From Dyella sp. ASV24 (GTDB lineage Bacteria > Pseudomonadota > Gammaproteobacteria > Xanthomonadales > Rhodanobacteraceae): 41,983 bases of DNA. Numbering within the stretch: the stretch's first letter is position 1; each line of letters begins with the position of its first letter. The DNA lies in NCBI RefSeq assembly GCF_016428905.1, contig NZ_JAELTQ010000027.1, forward strand, positions 1 to 41,983, read 5' to 3'. Shown piece by piece: positions 8,823 through 18,638 of the stretch. Below the pieces are notes generated by a model. That model ran no database searches. It was not told the origin of the DNA and saw only the letters and a list, made by a program, of their open reading frames with translations. The position numbers were made by a program, and so were the translations under genes.

Positions 8823-9824
8823 ATGCCATTCACCATGAAAAATCCGCCAAAGCGATCCAGGCGTCCCTCCGGGCCGCCCAACCGGCAGGTGGCAGCGCTG
8901 GTATACGACGGTCTGTGTACATTCGAGTTCGGCATCGCCGTCGAGATGTTCGGCCTGCCGCGGCCAGAGCTTGCCGACTGGTACGACTTTCAACTCTGCG
9001 CTGTCGATCGCGGACCGATGCGCGCCGCCGGCGGCATGCGCGTGATGGCGGATGGCGGGCTGGAGCGGCTCGCCACCGCCGGCACCATCATCGTGCCGGG
9101 TTGGCGTGGTGCGGACGCCATGCCGCCCGAGCCACTGCTGGACGCTCTGCGCTCGGCGCATGCCCGTGGAGCGCGCTTACTGTCGTACTGCTCCGGCGTA
9201 TTCGTGCTTGCTGCGACGGGATTGCTGGACGGCCTTCGCGCCACGACGCACTGGCGTTACGTGGACGCGTTGGCGCAGCGTTATCCGGGCATCCACATCG
9301 AACCCGATGTGCTTTACGTCGATGAAGGCGCACTGCTCACCTCGGCGGGCAGCGCGGCGGCGCTGGATCTATCGCTGCACCTGATCCGTCGCGACTACGG
9401 CCCGGACGTAGCCAACACCGTTGCCCGCCGCGCTGTGGTGCCAGCGCATCGCGATGGTGGGCAAGCGCAATTCATCCAGTCGCCGATGCCACTACAAGGA
9501 GACGGCCTGGGCAAGCTGCTGGACTGGATGCGCCGCCATCTCGATCAGCCACAGCCGGTCGCGGTGCTTGCCGAGCGCGCACGCATGAGTGAGCGCACAT
9601 TGTTGCGGCGTTTCGAAGAAACGACCGGCTGCTCGCCGAAACAGTGGCTTATTCGCGAGCGCCTGGGCCGCGCGCGCGAACTGCTGGAAGGTAGCGGCAT
9701 GGGCATGGACCGCGTAGCGCAGGTGTGCGGATTCGGCAGCGCGGATACCCTACGCCATCATTTTCGCCAGCACCTGCAGTTGAGCCCGGCACGTTATCGC
9801 GAGCGTTTTACCCACCAGCGATGA
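8823..9824 (+). CDS. GlxA family regulator (DJ-1/PfpI + AraC helix-turn-helix)
   Basis: Transcription regulator of 333 residues with two domains: a DJ-1/PfpI-like glutamine-amidotransferase fold (about 20-190), with Cys123 in the elbow motif LLSYCSGVFVLAA, and a C-terminal AraC-type double helix-turn-helix (about 230-330) with ERTLLRRFEETTGCSPKQWL and AQVCGFGSADTLRHHFR. The amidotransferase-like domain usually serves as a sensor in this family. ATG 8823 is used; ATG 8835 is an equally possible start, and neither has a strong Shine-Dalgarno sequence. The frame is open from 8313, but upstream of 8823 it is antisense to the rhodanese gene. Divergent placement suggests control of the rhodanese-GNAT pair. 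Confidence 0.9.
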   Translation: MPFTMKNPPKRSRRPSGPPNRQVAALVYDGLCTFEFGIAVEMFGLPRPELADWYDFQLCAVDRGPMRAAGGMRVMADGGLERLATAGTIIVPGWRGADAMPPEPLLDALRSAHARGARLLSYCSGVFVLAATGLLDGLRATTHWRYVDALAQRYPGIHIEPDVLYVDEGALLTSAGSAAALDLSLHLIRRDYGPDVANTVARRAVVPAHRDGGQAQFIQSPMPLQGDGLGKLLDWMRRHLDQPQPVAVLAERARMSERTLLRRFEETTGCSPKQWLIRERLGRARELLEGSGMGMDRVAQVCGFGSADTLRHHFRQHLQLSPARYRERFTHQR

Positions 9825-9910
9825 CGTCCCTCGGCCGGCGGCAGGGTGGCTGACATCAAGCTTCGGTATATCGGCGGGTGCGCGTGGCCCGCCATCCACA
9901 AGGATCCCTC

Positions 9911-10768
9911 ATGGTTTATGTGTTGCTGAGCGTCATCTGCAGCGTGCTGGTGTCGGTGCTGTTGAAACTCGCCCGGCGGTTGTCGGTGGACGTGGGACAG
10001 GCTATTGCCTGGAACTACGTTGCCACCAGCGCGCTGACCGCGATGGTGTTTCATCCGTCGCTGTCGGTGCTGACTAGCCCGCAGGCGCCCTGGCTCGGCT
10101 TTATCGGGTTGGGGCTGCTGTTGCCGTTGATCTTCCTCGCCCTGGCTGCGTCCGTGAGTAGCGCGGGCATTGTGCGTACGGATGCGGCGCAGCGATTGTC
10201 GCTGCTGATCTCCCTGTTGGCGGCTTTCCTGCTGTTCGGCGAGGCTTTGAGTGTCGGCAAGGGCATGGGTATTGCGCTGGGCTTGGCCGCGTTGTTGTGC
10301 ATGGTGTGGCGCGCGACGCCTGCGGGTGCTGCTCAGGGTGAGCGCGGTTGGCTGTGGCCTTGCGTAGTGTTCGTGGGCTTTGGCGTCATCGACATCCTGT
10401 TCAAGCGTGTGGCGGTGGCGGGTGCGCCCTTTGAGGCGTCGTTGCAGGCGATGTTCGCGCTGGCCTTTGTCGTGTCGTTGGTGATTTTGCTGTGGCGGCG
10501 TTGGCATGACCGCACGTTCTTCACGTTGCGCGATGCGGTGGCGGGGCTGCTGCTGGGTGCGGCGAACTTCGGCAATATCGTGTTTTATCTGCGCGGTCAT
10601 CGCGCTTTGCCGGATCATCCTTCGCTGGTGTTTGCGAGCATGAATCTGGGGGTGGTGGCGTTGGGGGCGCTGGTGGGGACGGTGGCGTTCCGGGAGCGTT
10701 TGAGTTGGGTGAATGGGGTGGGGGTGTTGTTGGCGTTGGGGGCGATTGGGGTGATTGCTTGGTCTTGA
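9911..10768 (+). CDS. EamA/DMT family transporter
   Basis: Inner-membrane protein of 285 residues made almost entirely of about ten hydrophobic helices, in the two-fold repeated arrangement of drug/metabolite transporters. The second half ends with SLVFASMNLGVVALGALVGTVAFRE, resembling the end of an EamA domain. The substrate is unknown. The start is ATG 9911, with AAGGA 6 bases upstream; an upstream in-frame ATG at 9878 lacks such a site. The last roughly 150 bases are strikingly G+T-rich on the coding strand (GTG, TTG and GGG codons), and repeat element A begins 37 bases after the stop. Confidence 0.88.
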   Translation: MVYVLLSVICSVLVSVLLKLARRLSVDVGQAIAWNYVATSALTAMVFHPSLSVLTSPQAPWLGFIGLGLLLPLIFLALAASVSSAGIVRTDAAQRLSLLISLLAAFLLFGEALSVGKGMGIALGLAALLCMVWRATPAGAAQGERGWLWPCVVFVGFGVIDILFKRVAVAGAPFEASLQAMFALAFVVSLVILLWRRWHDRTFFTLRDAVAGLLLGAANFGNIVFYLRGHRALPDHPSLVFASMNLGVVALGALVGTVAFRERLSWVNGVGVLLALGAIGVIAWS

Positions 10769-10972
10769 TGGGGGCGGTGTGGGGTGTTGCGTTACGCGAG
10801 GTTTTCCCTCTCCCCTATGGGGAGAGGATTGGGTGAGGGGGCAATCTAGCCTCACTGTTTGTGTCGTCACCCCGGCGCACCCCGCAAAAGGGGGCAAGGG
10901 CCGGGGTCCAGAGCCTCGGTATTTGGTTTTAGCGTTGCGGCGACCTGGCCGCCTGCGCGGCGGGCGTTTCGA

Positions 10973-11021
10973 CCTTCTGCCGAAGGCCGAGTCACTTTTC
11001 TTTGCTTGCCCAAAGAAAAGT
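10973..11021. repeat. Tandem covarying hairpins, left end of copy A
   Basis: Two adjacent stem-loops: CCTTC-TGCC-GAAGG (10973-10986) and ACTTTTCTTTG-6-CAAAGAAAAGT (10994-11021). The equivalent hairpins in copy B (29536-29584) have arms CCTCC/GGAGG and ACTTTCTCTTG/CAAGAGAAAGT. Both arms differ, yet pairing is perfect in each copy. Confidence 0.85.
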
Positions 11022-11340
11022 AACCCAAAGAAAGGGCCCCCCGGATGAGTCGCCTTCCGGGCTCCGCCCTCCAGGTACGCGGTCGGGTTCCGGGCTTTTC
11101 GACGGGGCTCCTGCCCCGACGAAAAGGAATCGGCATCCATGCCGATTCCCCTGCGGGCCTTCTCTCCACCCGCCCGCCGCCTCATACGGGGCCCAGTAGA
11201 TCAAAAGCACAGAGCTGACGGCTCGTGCAGCGAAGCTGCACATCGCATCGCGGCAGTCGCGTTGCTCCTGCTCTAAGCGCATAAAGCCAAGGCAGAAGAG
11301 AAAGGCGACGCTGCTAGGTGTCGAGTTCTCCCCTGCGGTC

Positions 11341-11467
11341 GGGAAGCGTAGCGTTTGCTTTCCCTTGCCCCAGGGATGGGAAAGCGTAGCGCTCCCTTTA
11401 CCTCGCCTCGGCGGTAGGAAAGCGTAGCGTCCCCTTTGCCTAGCTCCAGGGGTAGGGAAGCGTAGCG
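11341..11467. repeat. Four-copy ~38-base tandem repeat inside copy A
   Basis: The core GGGAAGCGTAGCG (or GGAAAGCGTAGCG) starts at 11341, 11378, 11417 and 11455, a period of 37-39 bases with variable spacers. Copy B has two units on the other strand (29165-29177 and 29203-29215, period 38), so unit number varies between copies. Confidence 0.85.
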
Positions 11468-11628
11468 CGGCCTGCTTTAAGTCCTCGCCGCCATGGCGCG
11501 TTGCGAAGCGCTCCGGTGTACCCGCTGTGTAGAGGCGAAGGTGACCAAGCCACACGATTCCTCAGGCGTTCGGGCTTATCCCATCGTGATGCTACGGGCG
11601 TTGGCCTTACGGCCATTTTCTTTGGGTT

Positions 11629-11678
11629 ACTTTTCTTTTGGGCCAGCAAAAGAAAAGTGACTCGAGCGTCGGCAGACG
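11629..11678. repeat. Tandem covarying hairpins, right end of copy A
   Basis: ACTTTTCTTTTG-6-CAAAAGAAAAGT (11629-11658, 12-bp perfect arms) followed by CGTC-GGCA-GACG (11667-11678). These are the inverted counterparts of the hairpins at 10973-11021, so the two ends of the element mirror each other. Confidence 0.82.
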
Positions 11679-11979
11679 ATCGAAACGCCCGCTGCGTAAG
11701 CGGCCAGGTCGCGACAACGCTCGAAGCGACAGCCGACCATTGACGAAACTGGATCCCGGCCTGCGCCGGGATGACGGCTAAAGATGAAGCCATGCGGCGA
11801 GCACCCACCCCTCACCCCAACCCTCTCCCCAAAAGGGGAGAGAACGCCGCCCTCACTCAGCGGTCGCCCGCAACCCCCCACCCCCGAACAGCAATGACTT
11901 CTGGCGTATGAAACCAGCCGCCATCGATGCCTAAGCTGCAACATCGCGCCCCCTGCGCTCATCCCGAGGCTTTACCTTC

Positions 11980-13584
11980 ATGCGCAAGCTCCCCCTCGCC
12001 CTGGCATTGGCCACGCTGCTGCTCGGCACTTCAGTGCACGCCGCCGACAAGCCCGAGAAGAACGACAAGCCCGAGGACAAGCCAGATGCCGCGCTACTCA
12101 AGCCGCAGTCGTCGGAGACGTCGGGCACGGTAAAGGTGGAAGGCAAGAGCATCGACTACAAGGCCGTGGCGGGCACGCTGGTGCTGCACGGCAGCGGCGA
12201 CAAGGAGAGCGAGCCGCAGATCAGCATGTTCTACACCGCGTACTTCAAGAAAGGCGTGGAGCCGGGCAAGCGACCGATCACGTTTATTTACAACGGTGGT
12301 CCTGGTTCGGCCACGGTGTGGTTGCACATGGGTGCGTTTGGTCCCAAGCGTGTGGTGACGAGCGATGACTCGCACACGCCGGCTGCACCCTACGGTCTGG
12401 TGAACAACGATTACAGCCTGCTTGATGCTTCGGATCTCGTGTTCATCGACGCCCCGGGGGCGGGTTTTAGCCGTCTGATCGCGGATGATGCCGATAAGGG
12501 CAAGCGCGAGGAGCAAATGAAGGATCGCAAGAAGACGGTCTACAGCGTCGATGGCGACGGTCATGCCTTTGCGCAGTTCATCACGCAGTTCCTGTCCAAG
12601 TACAACCGTTGGAATTCGCCCAAGTATCTGTTTGGCGAAAGCTACGGCACCACGCGTTCTGCAGTGGTGGCCAACATTCTGGAGAACGAGGACAGTGTTG
12701 ATCTCAATGGCGTGATCCTGCTGTCGCAGATCCTCAACTTCGACACCAGCATCGACGGCCCTGCCAACAATCCGGGCGTGGACTTGCCGTACGTGGTGGG
12801 CCTGCCTACGTTTGCCGCCACGGCCTACTACCACCACAAGCTGCCGCAGCAACCGGCGGATCAGGAGTCTTTCCTGCGCGAAGTGGAGCAGTACGCCATT
12901 GGCGAGTACGCCTCGGCGTTGATGCAGGGTTCTCGCCTGGATGATGCGCGCAAGCAGGCCGTGGCGCAGAAGCTGCACCAGTACACCGGTCTTCCGGTGG
13001 CTTATCTGTTGAAGGCGAACCTGCGTGTTGACGGCGGTATGTTCGAGCATGAGTTGCAGGCGGATGGCGATATCACCACCGGCCGTCTGGATACGCGCTT
13101 CTCGGGGCCCTCGCTCGATCCGTTGAGCAAATCGTCGGAGTACGACCCGCAGTCGTCGGCGATCAGCTCCGCTTACGTCGCCGCGTTTAATGACTATGTA
13201 CGTCGGCAGCTGAAGTTTGGCGAGGGGCAGACGTATCGTCTGTTTGCGGATATCGATCACTGGGACTTCGCGCATAAGGCGCCGGGTTCAACCGAGGCGT
13301 TGCAGCAGTCGACCAACGTGATGCCGGATCTGGCCACGGCGATGAAGACAAACCCGGGGCTGCGGGTCTCGCTCAACGGCGGTTACTACGATCTCGCCAC
13401 GCCGTACTTTGCGGCCGATTACGAGATGCACCACATGCCGATCCCGGCAAGCCTGGAGAAGAACATCTCCTACGCGTGGTATCCGTCGGGCCACATGGTG
13501 TATGCCCACGAGGATTCACTGAAGAAGCTGCATGACAATGTGGCGCGCTTCATTGAAGACACCGATAACGTCGGCAAGCATTGA
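11980..13584 (+). CDS. S10 family serine peptidase (carboxypeptidase-like), exported
   Basis: Secreted or periplasmic peptidase of 534 residues, predicted to trim peptides from the C-terminus. A signal peptide ends near AHA/ADK (about residue 21). The alpha/beta-hydrolase core carries the oxyanion-hole motif NGGPGSAT, the nucleophile Ser221 in FGESYGTTR, Asp471 in GGYYDLATPY and His505 in YPSGHMVY, so the catalytic triad is complete. The length is typical of bacterial S10 relatives. ATG 11980 is followed directly by a good signal sequence, with GAGG in the leader. It lies just after repeat A. A strong hairpin follows 8 bases after the stop. Confidence 0.93.
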   Translation: MRKLPLALALATLLLGTSVHAADKPEKNDKPEDKPDAALLKPQSSETSGTVKVEGKSIDYKAVAGTLVLHGSGDKESEPQISMFYTAYFKKGVEPGKRPITFIYNGGPGSATVWLHMGAFGPKRVVTSDDSHTPAAPYGLVNNDYSLLDASDLVFIDAPGAGFSRLIADDADKGKREEQMKDRKKTVYSVDGDGHAFAQFITQFLSKYNRWNSPKYLFGESYGTTRSAVVANILENEDSVDLNGVILLSQILNFDTSIDGPANNPGVDLPYVVGLPTFAATAYYHHKLPQQPADQESFLREVEQYAIGEYASALMQGSRLDDARKQAVAQKLHQYTGLPVAYLLKANLRVDGGMFEHELQADGDITTGRLDTRFSGPSLDPLSKSSEYDPQSSAISSAYVAAFNDYVRRQLKFGEGQTYRLFADIDHWDFAHKAPGSTEALQQSTNVMPDLATAMKTNPGLRVSLNGGYYDLATPYFAADYEMHHMPIPASLEKNISYAWYPSGHMVYAHEDSLKKLHDNVARFIEDTDNVGKH

Positions 13585-13592
13585 CGATAGCG

Positions 13593-13624
13593 GTGAAGGT
13601 GCACCGGTGGCGGTGCACCTTCAC
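13593..13624 (+). terminator. Perfect 14-bp hairpin after the S10 peptidase gene
   Basis: GTGAAGGTGCACCG (13593-13606), loop GTGG, then the exact reverse complement (13611-13624). No T-run follows, so it could be a Rho-assisted end, an mRNA-stabilising structure or a regulator site for the SnoaL-like gene that starts 57 bases later. The hairpin is certain; the role is inferred. Confidence 0.5.
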
Positions 13625-13680
13625 ACCTGCGTGCCGCGGCCAGCGCTACGCTCGCGAACCTCGCCAGCTGGAGGTTCCGT

Positions 13681-14055
13681 ATGAGCACCGAAGCCGTCGC
13701 CAAACGCCTGGTGGCCATGTGCCGCCACGGCCAGTTCGAAGAAGCGCAGCACGAGTTGTACGCCAAGGATGCCGAGAGCATCGAACCCGCGTCCATGGCC
13801 AATGGGCCCATGGGTAACGTGAAGGGCCTCGACGCGATCCTGGAGAAGGGCAAGCGTTTTCAGGCCAATGTGACGCAGATGCATGGCCTTGAGGTCACCG
13901 AGCCGCTGATCGCCGGTAACTGGTTCAGTGTCGTCATGACTATGGACGTGACGATGAAGGAATACGGTCGCGTGACCATGACAGAGATCTGCGTCTATCA
14001 CGTCAAGGACGACAAGATCGTCAGCGAACAGTTTTTCTACGATACGGGTGGTTAG
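13681..14055 (+). CDS. SnoaL-like / NTF2-fold small protein
   Basis: Cytoplasmic protein of 124 residues with the pattern of the SnoaL-like NTF2 fold: an N-terminal helix (MCRHGQFEEAQHELYAKDA), a conserved turn, then strands with WFSVVMTMDVTM and a final strand YHVKDDKIVSEQFFY. Proteins of this fold range from isomerases to ligand-binding proteins, so no reaction is assigned. The start is supported by GGAGG 6 bases before ATG 13681. It is convergent with rpoD, whose terminator lies between them. Confidence 0.82.
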   Translation: MSTEAVAKRLVAMCRHGQFEEAQHELYAKDAESIEPASMANGPMGNVKGLDAILEKGKRFQANVTQMHGLEVTEPLIAGNWFSVVMTMDVTMKEYGRVTMTEICVYHVKDDKIVSEQFFYDTGG

Positions 14056-14102
14056 TCTCAGCAGGGCCGTGCAGGAATGCAGTTGTCTGCAACGGATCGC
14101 CA

Positions 14103-14131
14103 CAAACAAAAAGCCCCGCTTTCGCGGGGCT
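14103..14131 (-). terminator. Rho-independent terminator of rpoD
   Basis: On the minus strand, AGCCCCGC-GAAA-GCGGGGCT (stem 14112-14131) is followed by TTTTTGTTT (14103-14111). It lies 27 bases beyond the rpoD stop codon and is a classic intrinsic terminator for that gene. Confidence 0.92.
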
Positions 14132-14157
14132 CAATGCAACTTGCACCAGCGTAGTGC

Positions 14158-16020
<1,863 letters not shown>

Positions 16021-16049
16021 ACCTACCGCCGCGTATGCAGGAACCGATC

Positions 16050-16078
16050 AGTATACCTATGTGATGCTTTTTTGACCA
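16050..16078 (-). promoter_or_regulatory. Candidate sigma-70 promoter for rpoD
   Basis: On the minus strand, TGGTCA (16078-16073) and TATACT (16055-16050) are separated by 17 bases, with an A-rich spacer. The -10 matches consensus at five of six positions. The ATG lies about 30 bases downstream. Confidence 0.5.
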
Positions 16079-16185
16079 GTTTTCAAGGAAGACCAGGAGG
16101 ATGGCCGACACGCAAAAATCGCGCCAAATCGGCATCTTCCAGTGATTTTGTGGAACAGAGTCCGGGCACGCCGAGGGGTGGGCGC

Positions 16186-16626
16186 TCATGGGGTCTCCAG
16201 CCAGAAGGTGACCGGGCCGTCATTGACCAGATGCACCTGCATATGGGCACCGAAGCGCCCGATTTCCACCCTGGGATGCGCTGCTCGGGCCAAATCGACG
16301 AGTCGATCGAACCAGCGGCGGCCTTCTTCCGGCGTCGCTGCACTGGTAAAGCTGGGGCGCATGCCGGAGCGGGTGTCCGCCGCCAGGGTGAACTGGCTGA
16401 CCAGCAGCAGCTCACCGCCGGTATCGGCCAGGGAGCGGTTCATGCGGCCTTGCTCGTCGGCAAACACGCGGTAGCCGAGCAGGCGCTCCAGCATGCGCTT
16501 GGTGCGCGCCTCGTCGTCGCCCGGCTGCACGGCGACCAGCGCCAGCAGGCCAGGCCCGATGGCACCCACGGTGGTGTTTTCGACATCGACACGAGCGGAC
16601 AGTACGCGCTGGATCAGGGCGATCAT
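16186..16626 (-). CDS. dtd: D-aminoacyl-tRNA deacylase
   Basis: Hydrolyses D-amino acids (and glycine mischarged on tRNA-Ala) from tRNA, a proofreading step. The 146-residue protein has the usual family length and both signature motifs: SQFTLAAD (residues 77-84) and the Gly-cis-Pro motif NDGPVTF (135-141), with GRMNRSL between the domains. ATG 16626 starts the conserved MIALIQRV strand. It shares the minus strand with rpoD but ends 165 bases upstream of it, and it is divergent from the acyltransferase gene. Confidence 0.96.
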   Translation of the reverse strand: MIALIQRVLSARVDVENTTVGAIGPGLLALVAVQPGDDEARTKRMLERLLGYRVFADEQGRMNRSLADTGGELLLVSQFTLAADTRSGMRPSFTSAATPEEGRRWFDRLVDLARAAHPRVEIGRFGAHMQVHLVNDGPVTFWLETP

Positions 16627-16769
16627 CGATTCGCTAACGGCAGGAGGGGGCGAAAGATTAGGGCTATGGCCGGTCGCGGCGATAGCCTCAGGTGCGGGAA
16701 ACGAAAACAGGCGGCTTGTCGTTGACCCGTGAACCCGCTGCCGGAGCGGTTAGTTACACTGCGTCGCTC

Positions 16770-17651
16770 ATGCGATTCGATATCTATCTCCTCTACCTCC
16801 TCCTGCGCCTGTTCGGCATGCTGCCCTTGCGCACGCTGCACGCGATCGGCGCCGGCATCGGCCGTCTCTCGCTGGCGATGCGCAGCGGTACTGCGCACAC
16901 GACCTCGATCAACCTGAAGCTGGTGCGGCCAACGCTGGACGATCGGGCGCACGCGGCCCTGCTCCGTCAGGTGATGGAAGACAGCGGCCGTTCCGCCACC
17001 GAGATCGCCAAGATCTGGGGCAACGACGCCGAGCGTGCGCTGGACATGGTGCGCGAGGTGCGCGGCGAGGCTCTGTTCGATGCCGCGTTGGCTTCCGGTA
17101 AAGGCGTGATCATCGCTGCGCCCCACCTGGGTTGCTGGGAGTTGCTCAACTACTGGCTATGCCGCAAGACGTCGATGGCCATCCTGTATCGCCCGCCGCG
17201 TATCGCCGCGATCGAAGGCCTGCTGCGCAAAGTGCGCGGTGCACTGGCGCCCGAGCAGGTCCGTGCCGAGGGTGCCGGCGTGCGCACGCTTTACAAGCGG
17301 CTGGCGGCGGGGGGCACGGTGGGCATCCTGCCGGATCAGAAGCCACGCGCCGGCGAGGGTGAGGTTGCCCCGTTCTTCGGACAGAACGCCCTGACCATGG
17401 TGCTGCTGCCCCGTCTGGCGGCACGCACGGGGGCGACGGTGCTGTTCGCGTTTGCCGAACGCTTGCCTCGAGGCGAGGGTTACCGCATCCATCTGATGCC
17501 TGCGCCCGAGGGGCTGGCCGATACGGATCTGTCCGTGGCCTGCCGGGCGCTCAACCAGGGTGTAGAGCGCTGCGTCGAGCTGGCCTTTTCGCAGTACCAG
17601 TGGCACTACAAGCGTTATTCATCGGATACGTGGCGTAGCCCCTACGATTGA
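16770..17651 (+). CDS. LpxL/HtrB family lipid A acyltransferase
   Basis: Inner-membrane enzyme of 293 residues that transfers a fatty acyl chain from acyl-ACP to the lipid A precursor. It has one N-terminal membrane segment (YLLYLLLRLFGMLPL), the catalytic H-x4-E motif HLGCWE (His119, Glu124), and the downstream DQKPRAGEG motif conserved in this family. ATG 16770 opens the family-type N-terminus; the frame is open from 16692, but the extra residues resemble nothing and overlap the dtd promoter side. Which secondary acylation it performs is not determined. It fits with the glycan genes further right. Confidence 0.92.
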   Translation: MRFDIYLLYLLLRLFGMLPLRTLHAIGAGIGRLSLAMRSGTAHTTSINLKLVRPTLDDRAHAALLRQVMEDSGRSATEIAKIWGNDAERALDMVREVRGEALFDAALASGKGVIIAAPHLGCWELLNYWLCRKTSMAILYRPPRIAAIEGLLRKVRGALAPEQVRAEGAGVRTLYKRLAAGGTVGILPDQKPRAGEGEVAPFFGQNALTMVLLPRLAARTGATVLFAFAERLPRGEGYRIHLMPAPEGLADTDLSVACRALNQGVERCVELAFSQYQWHYKRYSSDTWRSPYD

Positions 17652-17705
17652 TCTTCCGGCGCGCGCGCGTTCCATCTTTCGGACGTCACTACGATAGGGA
17701 TCATC

Positions 17706-18299
17706 ATGCGACTGCTGCTTTTCGTCTTGCTTGCGCTCTGGCTGCCATTGGCGGCAGCCCAGGACCAACCCCCTGCGTTGACCGACTGGCAAGCGCACTG
17801 CACGTTGCCGGGCGGCCAGGCATTCGGGTTGCGTTTCCACACCGATAGCCCGGACCCCACCAACGACGACATGCAGGTGATGCTGGTCCTTGCTGGCGGC
17901 AAGCAGGTCAAGCTTGGGCTGCCACCGGCCTGGTATCTACCGGTGACCTTGACCGGCAACGCCGACAATCGATGCGACAGCATCGTGGCCACGCCAGCCG
18001 GTGATGGACGGATCTTGCTGTGGCTGGCCACGGACGATCGCCCGAACTTTCCGCAACTGACGCTGGCGCTGGTCGACCTGAAGAGCGGTCAGCTGGTGGC
18101 GAAGCGCACCACGCTGGGTGCGATCAAGATCAGCGATGAAAATGTGCATCTGGCTATTCGCCACCACGACACGGGCTACGAAGTGCGCGTGGTGCACGAT
18201 GTGCTGACCAACACCCATGACGACACCGCGTACAACTACATCGAAGACTGGTTGCAGGTCGGCGTTGGCACGCAGACCATCGATACTCGCTGGCGCTAA
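17706..18299 (+). CDS. Hypothetical exported protein
   Basis: The 197-residue product has a clear signal peptide (MRLLLFVLLALWLPLAAAQ, cleavage about residue 18-19), so it is probably periplasmic. It has two cysteines in the mature part (LTDWQAHCTLPGG and NADNRCDSIVA) that could form a disulfide. Alternating hydrophobic strands suggest a beta-rich fold. I do not recognise a family. GGGA lies about 6 bases before ATG 17706. It follows the acyltransferase by 54 bases on the same strand and may be cotranscribed; a link to envelope assembly is only positional. Confidence 0.72.
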   Translation: MRLLLFVLLALWLPLAAAQDQPPALTDWQAHCTLPGGQAFGLRFHTDSPDPTNDDMQVMLVLAGGKQVKLGLPPAWYLPVTLTGNADNRCDSIVATPAGDGRILLWLATDDRPNFPQLTLALVDLKSGQLVAKRTTLGAIKISDENVHLAIRHHDTGYEVRVVHDVLTNTHDDTAYNYIEDWLQVGVGTQTIDTRWR

Positions 18300-18318
18300 C
18301 GCCCTGCCCCCTGGGCGT
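18299..18318. terminator. Possible bidirectional hairpin between convergent genes
   Basis: ACGCCC (18299-18304) and GGGCGT (18313-18318) can pair across an 8-base C-rich loop. It lies exactly between the convergent stop codons of the exported protein and the TPR gene. There is no T-run; weak support. Confidence 0.3.
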
Positions 18319-18638
18319 CAGGACTTGTCCAGGCGCCGCAGGAAGACCGTCATTTCCTTCTCGGCCTGCTTGTCGCCACGCGCCTGCGCGGCGCTGATGC
18401 CTTGGCGCCACGCGTCAGCGGCGGCGCTCGGGTCGTCGACGGCGAGGCAGGCCTTTCCCAGCAGCTTCCAGGCGGCCGAATAGCCCGCATCGAAGGCCAC
18501 CGCCTGGCGGAACTCCGGAATCGCCGCGGCCGCATCGCCCGCGTTGAGCAGCGCGTTGCCCAGCGAGAAGCGCAACAACGCGCCATCGCGTGGCCCGCCA
18601 CACTGCGCACGCAGGTTAGCGATCAGTGCGTCGTTCAT
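18318..18638 (-). CDS. Small tetratricopeptide-repeat protein
   Basis: Protein of 106 residues with about two TPR helix-turn-helix units: FSLGNALLNAGDAAAAIPEFRQAVAFDAG and AWKLLGKACLAVDDPSAAADAWRQGISAA (read as overlapping segments of residues about 23-85). Such proteins act as docking modules; the partner is unknown. ATG 18638 overlaps the stop of the upstream GT39 gene (ATGA), which marks translational coupling, so it may work with that glycosyltransferase. An upstream frame extension to 18659 is less likely for the same reason. Confidence 0.85.
   Translation of the reverse strand: MNDALIANLRAQCGGPRDGALLRFSLGNALLNAGDAAAAIPEFRQAVAFDAGYSAAWKLLGKACLAVDDPSAAADAWRQGISAAQARGDKQAEKEMTVFLRRLDKS

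Larger units (their letters stand above)
10806..11842 (-). repeat. Interspersed palindromic repeat element, copy A
   Basis: About 1.04 kb, collinear with copy B over its whole length when reverse-complemented. It is bounded by CCCTCTCCCC-type palindromes (10806-10827 and 11823-11842). Moving inwards, each end has a CCCGGC/GCCGGG palindrome, a motif resembling GCGACCTGGCCGC, a short TGCC/GGCA-loop hairpin (10973-10986; 11667-11678) and a long hairpin with perfect arms (10994-11021, 11 bp; 11629-11658, 12 bp). The centre holds four copies of a roughly 38-base unit. No transposase is encoded. Strand is given relative to copy B as plus. Confidence 0.85.
10769..11979. other. Gene-free interval, mostly repeat element A
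   Basis: These 1.2 kb hold no convincing gene. The bulk (10806-11842) is palindromic repeat element A. The short left flank (10769-10805) is G-rich and the right flank (11843-11979) is rich in C and A and must carry the S10 peptidase promoter and leader, but no clear -35/-10 was seen. Open frames here (for example 11002-11199) are translations of the repeat and recur in copy B. Confidence 0.8.

Noticed and set aside
9794-11185. A 463-residue minus-strand frame across the EamA gene and repeat A
   Set aside because: One half is antisense to the transporter; the other is repeat sequence also found in copy B.
11002-11199. Short frames in the repeats (also 28826-29131 and 29280-29555) coding similar peptides
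   Set aside because: The similarity comes from the repeated DNA itself, stems and loops included; there is no ribosome site and no coding bias. Such peptides are often mis-annotated as proteins.
11341-11467. Regularly spaced short repeats that could suggest a CRISPR array
   Set aside because: Only four units with 13-base cores, no cas genes, and the same unit occurs within the copy B element.
10806-11842. Insertion sequence with transposase
   Set aside because: The mirrored ends suggest mobility, but no transposase or fragment of one is visible, and no target duplication could be confirmed.
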